A stretch of 64,000 nt of DNA from the NCBI GenBank assembly GCA_035772405.1, contig JAYKKM010000502.1, positions 20,001-84,000 on the forward strand, given 5' to 3'. A program made the translations under genes and the position numbers. This document shows, piece after piece, positions 57,861 to 64,000 of this stretch. Position 1 is the stretch's first letter, and every line of letters starts with the position of its first letter. The DNA comes from Chrysogorgia sp. JL179-B06. Taxonomy: Eukaryota > Cnidaria > Anthozoa > Scleralcyonacea > Chrysogorgiidae. The notes beneath the pieces are model-generated. The model saw only the letters and a list, made by a program, of their open reading frames with translations. It did not search any database and was not told the DNA's origin.

Positions 57861-58477
57861 TCGTACCTTAGAATGAGTTTTATGTAGATAGAATGTGTAA
57901 AAATGACCCTTCTTAAAATAGTCTATAGCATATACATTATCTGCTCTTTACTCAGTGTGCACTCCACTCTGTTATATGTAGATCAATGATGCATGCCCGT
58001 TACTTATTTTCTTTACTATAACATATAAATTTGTTCGCTACTTAGTGCTGTCCACTGACCTATATCTAACTGTGAATTTGTAAAACGGTTATGTGTAGGT
58101 CAGTGGTTACTTACTTTTTACTATAGCATATAAATTATCTATTCTTTACTTAGTGTGCACTCCACTGACGTATATATAACCATTGTATAACCGTTATACG
58201 TGAGTAGTCGGTAAGTCGGTTATACAAATGTTATACAGTATATGGGTCAGTGGTGCATGCGAGAAATAAATATACATTGATACACCTGTAAATATTCTAA
58301 AAACTAACAACGTTATCGTTATGTTAATAATTTAGTATTCTATCTTTTAAAACTTATATATTTTGTAAATAGTTCTTTAATACCATTTTTATACATGTAA
58401 CGTTTTTATATTTTGCACAAGCCCCCTGTGGAAATCAGCTTCGGTTGACGGGGTCAGCGTGTATAAATAAAGTTTCT

Positions 58478-58478
58478 A

Positions 58479-58547
<69 letters not shown>
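58478..58547 (+). repeat. (TATC)n microsatellite, LINE 3' tail
   Basis: About 17 uninterrupted TATC units directly after the LINE 3' end. CR1/L2-like elements often end in short tandem repeats in place of poly(A). Confidence 0.95.
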
Positions 58548-58548
<1 letters not shown>

Positions 58549-58562
58549 ATCTACCCCTCAAT

Positions 58563-58785
58563 GAACCATGTATTAGCTAAGTTTATTTACAACCCTATAT
58601 GTGCCATGTGCTGACTACGTTAGATAAACCCCACATGTGCTGTTGGCAAAGTCTAGTTTATCCACTCTACATAAGCCATATGTTGGCAAAGTTACTTTGC
58701 CCCACAAGGTGCCATGTGTTGGCTAAGTTATTTTACTCCCCCTACGGTACCTTATGTTGGCTAAGTTTAACTCACCAACTACATT
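58563..58785 (+). repeat. 36-bp minisatellite, six units
   Basis: Degenerate tandem units of 36 bp built around GCCATGTGTTGGCTAAGTT, for example starting at 58600, 58636, 58672 and 58708. Identity between neighbours is moderate. No coding meaning. Confidence 0.75.
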
Positions 58786-58869
58786 TCGATTGGGATTTAC
58801 TCTTTTCTTAGTTCTGCCTGGTACATCTGGGCCAATTTAGGTCGTGCCCATTTGTTTCACTCATTCCTT

Positions 58870-60975
58870 ATAATAATAATAATAATAATATATAATATTT
58901 CTATAGCGCCGCTTCCACAAGTGCCCAGTGGCGCTTTACAATTGCATAAAAATAGACTTATCATGCTTTACAAGAAAATAGCAAAAAATACAAATTTTTA
59001 CAATTAAAACTATGGTAAGAAATTATAACTAACCTATCTTAATTAACTATATCACTAAAAAGAATCTGTATAATTATATCATAAAAGTATTTAACAATTT
59101 ACAAGAAAGTTTCATATGCTTTGCGAAACAAGTGCGTCTTTAACATGGATTTAAAAGAGTCTAAGGTATCACATAGTCTTATGTCTTGTGGCAAATAATT
59201 CCACAAAATTGACGCAGATACGGAGAATGACCTATAACCATATGAACATAAGTTATAATTTGGGACCACTAGCTGTTTTTTGCAAGATGATCTCAGGTTA
59301 CGTCCTGGAATATAGATATCTAATAGATCCCTGATATATGGCGGTGCCACGCCATTCAAAGCTTTATAAGTGATTAAAAGTATCTTGTATATAATCCTCT
59401 CCTGTATTGGTAACCAGTGTAATTTGAATAAAACAGGTGATATATGTTCATACTTGCGTAACAAAGTAACAATTCGTGCAGCCGCGTTCTGGACTTTCTG
59501 AAGCCGCTCTATAAGGTGGTTAGGTAGTCCGTAAAGGAGTGCATTGCAAAAGTCCAACCTAGACGAGACTAAAGCATGTACAAGGATTTCTGCCGACTGA
59601 TAACTAAGGTATTTTCGAATTTTGCTGATTTTTCTCAGATGATAGAAACCAGATTTACAGATGCTTGTAACTTGATGTTCCATAGATAAAAAAGAGTCCA
59701 TAACGACACCAATATTCCTTGCCTTGGGTGACGGACAGATAATATCATCGCATACAGCTATAGATTGAACAGATGGAGAAGGACGATGACGAGCCGATAA
59801 AATCAGTAATTCTATCTTATCACTATTTAACTTTAGCTTGTTCAAAACCATCCAGTTATCCACGTCACGTACGCAAGCTTCGATCTTAGATTTTGCTGCG
59901 TTTTGATCATCAGAGTCAGACGATTTAAAAGTAACATATAACTGAGTATCATCTGCATAAAGGTGGTATTTAATGTCATGTGATCTCAGGAGGTCACCAA
60001 GAGGTGCGATGTACAGTGAAAAGAGTATAGGCCCGAGGATGCTACCCTGTGGAATACCAAATGGTAAAGGGCGTTCAGAAGATTGACCTCCAGGGACATG
60101 AACGTTCACTGTTCTACCAGTAAGGTATGCTTTAAACCAATCGTAAACCTTTCCAGTTATTCCATATCTAGTTATTCCATATCACCGTATCGAAAGCAGC
60201 CGAAAGATCCAAAAGCAATAATATCACAGAGTTACCACTGTCAATAGCTCTTAAAATATCGTTTTGAACCTTTTCCAGCGAACAGTTAACCATTTTCGTA
60301 ATTATTGGTAGAAGTTCGTTTATACATTCCTTCAGAACCCTTGCTGGAATTGGGTCAAGGATGCATGATTTAGTGGCAATTTTTCTAATAAGTGATGTTA
60401 GCTCCTTTCCAGTTATCTGCTTAAATGACTCAAATTGAATTTTACATAGTGGCGATGTTAATTCTGGAAGAGGATTTACAAGACCAGTAGATTTCACCAA
60501 CGTCTCTGATAATGTTTGTCTTTTGGTCGAAGAAATCAGCAAACTTATTTGCTAGATCTACAGCTGAGTCGCATGATGGATATTGCCTTTCTGCGTTCCA
60601 TTTAAACATTGTCTCTACGGCTCTGAAGAGATCTTTCTGATCAGACCCACACGCACTTATCATATCAGAGTAGTAGCTTGACTTTGCAGCAGAGATAAGC
60701 TTATTCACAGCGACACATTGTTGGATATACAGTTCTCTATGGATTGTGAGTCTTGTAGTTCTCCATCGGCGTTCCAAACGTCGCTTTACGACTTTTTCTT
60801 TTTGAAAAAGAGAGGGGCAATCTAAATACGCCTTATACACTGTCTACGACGGAGTTTCTCAGTTGGGTCTGCTTGGGACAATGGTAACCCTTGGCGTAGG
60901 TAAAACCCAATTTCCCATAGATTTATCTCTGTTCCATTATCCCTTACTTTTATTCCATAGCCTGCAGTGACTATT
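58870..60975 (-). mobile_element. CR1/L2-group LINE, internally deleted
   Basis: Minus-strand ORF2 remnant. 60840-60545: ARRWR-type linker and CVAVNKLISAAKSSYYSDMI. 60540-60170: IRKIATKSCILDPIPARVLK, then an abrupt join at about 60275 from VNCSLE to KVQNDILRAID that skips the first RT motifs. SAAFDTV is followed by a second small join near 60180. 60150-59099 is a 336-residue open frame with FGIPQGSILGPILFSLYIAP, catalytic YADDTQLY and the usual C-terminus (LHWLPIQERIIYKILLITYK). The 3' end has a conserved TATAGCGCC..GGCGCTTTACA stem region and an (AAT)n tail at 58871-58893. The 5' end is lost near 60975. Confidence 0.8.
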
Positions 60976-62655
60976 GAAAATGTTTCTTTGATACATGTTG
61001 TTTTGAACAGTAATAAGAACACAATATTTACTGTAGAGGTTCTGATTTATAGATTAATTGAAATTCTGATCTGTTGATTCTGTTCAGTATTCAAGTGATT
61101 AAAATTTGTTTCAATGTATTATATATCCGGGTACCATATTTGACCCCGGCCAAATCCCGCCGGCCTAACATCGATAGGTGCATTACTGTTTGTGTGGAAA
61201 ATAACGCGCTTTTTGTTCTAAGCGCCAACAGCATTTTGCGATTGAAAATAAATTTCAATAATTTATACAATAGATATGGTACATGAAAAGTTCACGGTAT
61301 GAATAAACGCCATGCCAAATGCATTAAGTACGACGCAATCAGTCAAACTTAATCAAAAGGTCGACCCAAATAAAAACTGCCGTACCTATTTTGATTCAAA
61401 CACCATGCTTATGAGCATTATCCTCCTATTACTTTTGGCACATGAAAAGTAACATGAAACAGGCCTTGGGTTTTTAATAGGACTACTACATAAGAAGTTA
61501 CAATAGTTCAACGTTCACCATTTTTAGAAATTCTCGGAAAAACCCATGGAGACATTTTCTCTGACTATAATATTAAGCAAATTAAAAAAACCATCAATTT
61601 TAACGGGTTTTTTATTTTTGGAACCAGTCCCAAGTTTAGTGAAATTTGGCCAACGCCCATTTTTTTCGTACTTAGGCTACACAACGACATCATTCCGAGC
61701 AAAAACGAACAAATCCTTCATATAGTTCTGGAGCAGTTCTGAATTTCGTACCACCCACTATAAAACCCTAACCCTAATCAGGTTTTACTCTATCAGTTTT
61801 ACTCTTCTCTATCTTAAAAAGTTTTCTGTTACGAGGTCAAATCCCCTCGCCTGGCTGTGAATTTATTTGTTAAATCTCTCTATATCTTAACTTAGGTCAG
61901 TTTTTAACTTTTATATATCTTGCTCTTCAAATATAATATATAATTATTTATTACTAATATAAACTTTTCCATAATCATTTAAGGTGGCTCCCTACAGTTC
62001 GAGGGCTTTTCAGCTGCGCCTACAAATATGCCTTATAAATGCAAGCAGGTTTGATGGAAGCACCCATTGACATTATTTTATACTAATATGTGTATAACTA
62101 AACATGGCCCAAAAGAGTAACAAAAGCATAATGTGTTACCATGGCAACTGTGGGCTTATATACCATTTTGACTTATATTTCGGTAATAAGCCTGGTGACC
62201 CCCAAATTTTTTGCGCTAATGTTAGATTATTTATGGTTTTGAAACTCCATGTGAAAAATAAAAACATTCTGTAGAGAGGTTCTCGCTGTATAAAAAATCG
62301 CTTTTTTCTTTATTTTGGTTCTACAGAATTTTCTTAAATTTCTTCAACAAAACCTCCTTGCATTACTCTATTGCTCTGCCAAATTTTAGGATATGTTACC
62401 AGGCATTTTGGCGAATGCCGTTGCAATTAACATATGGGAAGGCTACGCGGCCAGAATACTTTGGAGACCCCACAAGATCAATGGTTTGTCATGCGCGTGC
62501 ATAAAATTGCAGTTTGGAAAACACACGCAATCGGCAATCGAAGTTGTTTCAAAGCTTGAAGCCTTCACTTTATGGAATGCATATATTTGGACGTTTGGAC
62601 GTCTAGAAATGAATTTACATGGTAAAGACAAAAGAAGAGGCTTACTATCTATTCT
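60976..62655. other. Non-coding stretch
   Basis: No gene recognised in about 1.7 kb. CCCTAACCCTAA occurs once at 61766, too short to mean a telomeric tract. A 96-residue plus-strand frame at 62393-62683 overlaps the 3' end of the exonuclease gene and has no motif. Confidence 0.45.
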
Positions 62656-64000
62656 TCATGAATTATGTAGTTTGAGATATTGAACGATATTTCCCAGTAT
62701 TTTTTTGTTCTTCGTGACTCGTGCTCGGCTTTCATTATGACTTGTTGTTGGCACCATGGACAAGACAGCAATAACTCCTGGTTCTCCAAATTTCTTGTGC
62801 AAAGTCAACAGATCGTCGTACGAAAGACCACTAGCAGCAAGTTTTTGGGCCATACCCTGAGTTAGAGGACTATTGCTATCCTTTGGACGATAAAGAGTAC
62901 CAACAAATGTTTGTAGTAAATTATGGCGCTTGTCGAGATAGTCCATGTCAGCTTCTGCTTCTTGTATCGAGTGTACCTGGGTGCCATTTATTATCGTCTC
63001 TAAATCGATTGCTAGCTCTGAACTCAAGATAATTTCCTTCAAAGCTATTACGTCTTGTAGTGCATCGTGCGCCTCAAATTGTTTACGAAATAGACATTGG
63101 TATACGCTGCTTTGATTTGCTTTGCAGAACTCTCCACTCGATTGATCCTGTAGTGGCGGATGTTAACGCTTTAGTAAGGCTCGGATTAGTGGCAAAGTAT
63201 CGGCGAAATAGATGTTCATTTGATTTAGATTATTGATAAAGGACGGCCCGGCATTACGGAGGAGTGTTGGAACATCAAATGTACATGAATTGTGACCAAT
63301 TATTATTGTATAAAATACATGCTCTTGTCTGGTGGTCGCTTGCACTTCATGTAGAAAGTTGTGGAATGACTCCAAAACAGCAGGAAGAGAGGATGTGTCA
63401 ACAGGGTAAGCATTTTTACCATTTATAATTTCCACACTAAGGTTATTGACTCTAGATGCTGAAGGACTTACTGAAAAATTTGGCAAAATATAATTTGAAA
63501 ATATTCTACCGGTTTCACTGACTGCTGACAATTGGCAAATCTCTGCATTTTTTCCTACTGATGTTGTCTCAATGTCAAAGAATACCAGTTGATAGGTGTT
63601 GGAACTGCTGTGCTTTAGATATTGTTTTAATGGCCTTTCCATAAATGATGGGACACATTTCTCAAATTCCTCAAGCTGATTCTCTGTTATGTTCGGAAGT
63701 TCTATCAGTGCACTGTCAGATAAATTTTCGACCTGAAGGTTAAGCCCAATTCCAGTTTCGTATGTTTTGCCTTCTTTGACCTCGACTTTATTATTTCCTG
63801 ATATTCGATCTGATTGAAGTCGGTGTCGTCTGATTTTAAAGTCTTTTTTCGACTTCCGTTGCTTATCCCTTTCTTGTTTATGATCCATAAAAATGTTATG
63901 ATTTTGACAGTTGTCACCAGGGTCGATGCCTAATGCCTCTAAACTCTTATTTACATAGGAATAGCCAATATTTTTTTGACTAATGGCACATGCAACACGA
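62656..64000 (-). pseudogene. DEDDh-type 3'-5' exonuclease, TE-associated, partial
   Basis: The minus-strand frame enters from beyond the right edge (before the ATG at 63888, in frame) and runs to 62656, with one in-frame TAA at 63163-63165. The N-terminal part visible is very basic (KQRKSKKDFKIRRHRLQ). Exonuclease motifs: LVFFDIETTSVG with Asp and Glu of ExoI (about 63585), IIIGHNSCTFDVPTLL with Asp of ExoII (about 63300-63255), and after the stop FEAHDALQDVIAL with His and Asp of ExoIII (about 63080-63045). The C-terminal 100 residues are helical. Similar exonucleases are fused downstream of mutator-like transposase domains in invertebrate genomes (from memory); only the part after the edge could show that. 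Confidence 0.7.

Larger units (their letters stand above)
53958..58550 (+). mobile_element. Nearly full-length L2/CR1-type LINE
   Basis: The 5' end, AAGATGGCGGATG, is followed by ORF1, ORF2, a 3' untranslated region with AATAAA (58465) and a (TATC)n tail at 58478-58547. It is inserted in the DDE transposase relic. No clear target duplication was found. Both ORFs carry frameshifts, so this copy cannot move by itself as written. Confidence 0.8.

Noticed and set aside
61760..61780. Telomeric repeat (CCCTAA)n
   Set aside because: Only about two units; the degenerate patch at 22175-22215 is equally weak.
1..64000. CRISPR array or prokaryotic operon structure
   Set aside because: No regularly spaced identical repeats of CRISPR type. 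GT-AG introns and eukaryotic TEs throughout exclude a bacterial origin.

Overview
This is an AT-rich eukaryotic window, almost certainly from an invertebrate animal. The support is GT-AG introns that join conserved domains in phase, dense microsatellites, and a set of mobile elements typical of non-vertebrate metazoans: Penelope-like, CR1/L2-like LINE, Ty3/Gypsy, hAT, EnSpm/CACTA, IS3EU-like, Helitron and 5S-derived SINE. I cannot name the species. I see no convincing single-copy host gene; nearly every recognisable coding stretch comes from a transposable element (TE) or a TE-like multicopy gene, and most are broken.

Layout. 0-3 kb: tRNA-like SINE scraps, microsatellites and a fold-back element. 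3.2-12.1 kb: two nearly identical minus-strand Penelope-like reverse transcriptase copies (3158-5835 and about 9640-12062), offset by 6690 bp and separated by about 4 kb of non-coding DNA. 12.4-16.3 kb: a CpG-rich Helitron-like block (HUH Rep nuclease plus PIF1 helicase, broken in several places) followed by an intact 266-residue accessory ORF. 17.5-18.3 kb: an unrecognised two-piece gene. 19.4-26 kb: a Penelope-type ribozyme-like tail, a hAT-like transposase relic, a 5S-rRNA-derived SINE, and OTU-like and zinc-finger-like exons. 26.8-29.4 kb: a GC-rich Ty3/Gypsy gag-protease relic. 30.4-30.7 kb: a GIY-YIG fragment. 32.9-34.7 kb: an EnSpm/CACTA-like transposase relic.

The best object in the window is at 34714-43492: an 8.8-kb DNA transposon with terminal inverted repeats (TIRs) of about 370 bp, a perfect 6-bp target duplication (TTCCAC) and two convergent spliced genes. 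One encodes an IS3/retroviral-integrase-type DDE transposase (plus strand). The other encodes a ubiquitin-ligase-like protein with a zinc-finger segment, a CUE-like domain and a HECT domain (minus strand). It sits inside the EnSpm-like relic, and its own introns have collected two small inverted-repeat elements with clean target duplications, a Penelope tail with a hammerhead-like motif, and long microsatellites.

44.2-52.4 kb holds three degenerate copies of a TE-like gene (SAM domain, coiled coil, GDGA/GGDYKF/DELR-type blocks, SAP-like end). One copy is split by a LINE 3' fragment with a perfect 31-bp hairpin, and one block lies in inverted orientation. 53.1-58.5 kb: a DDE transposase relic (possibly Kolobok-like) interrupted by a nearly complete L2/CR1-type LINE. 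58.6-61 kb: a 36-bp minisatellite and a second, internally deleted LINE on the minus strand. 62.7-64 kb: a DEDDh-exonuclease gene with one in-frame stop, running off the right edge.

Single-base frameshifts are very common in otherwise well-conserved reading frames, several of them in homopolymers. Ordinary TE decay and long-read assembly error are both possible explanations.
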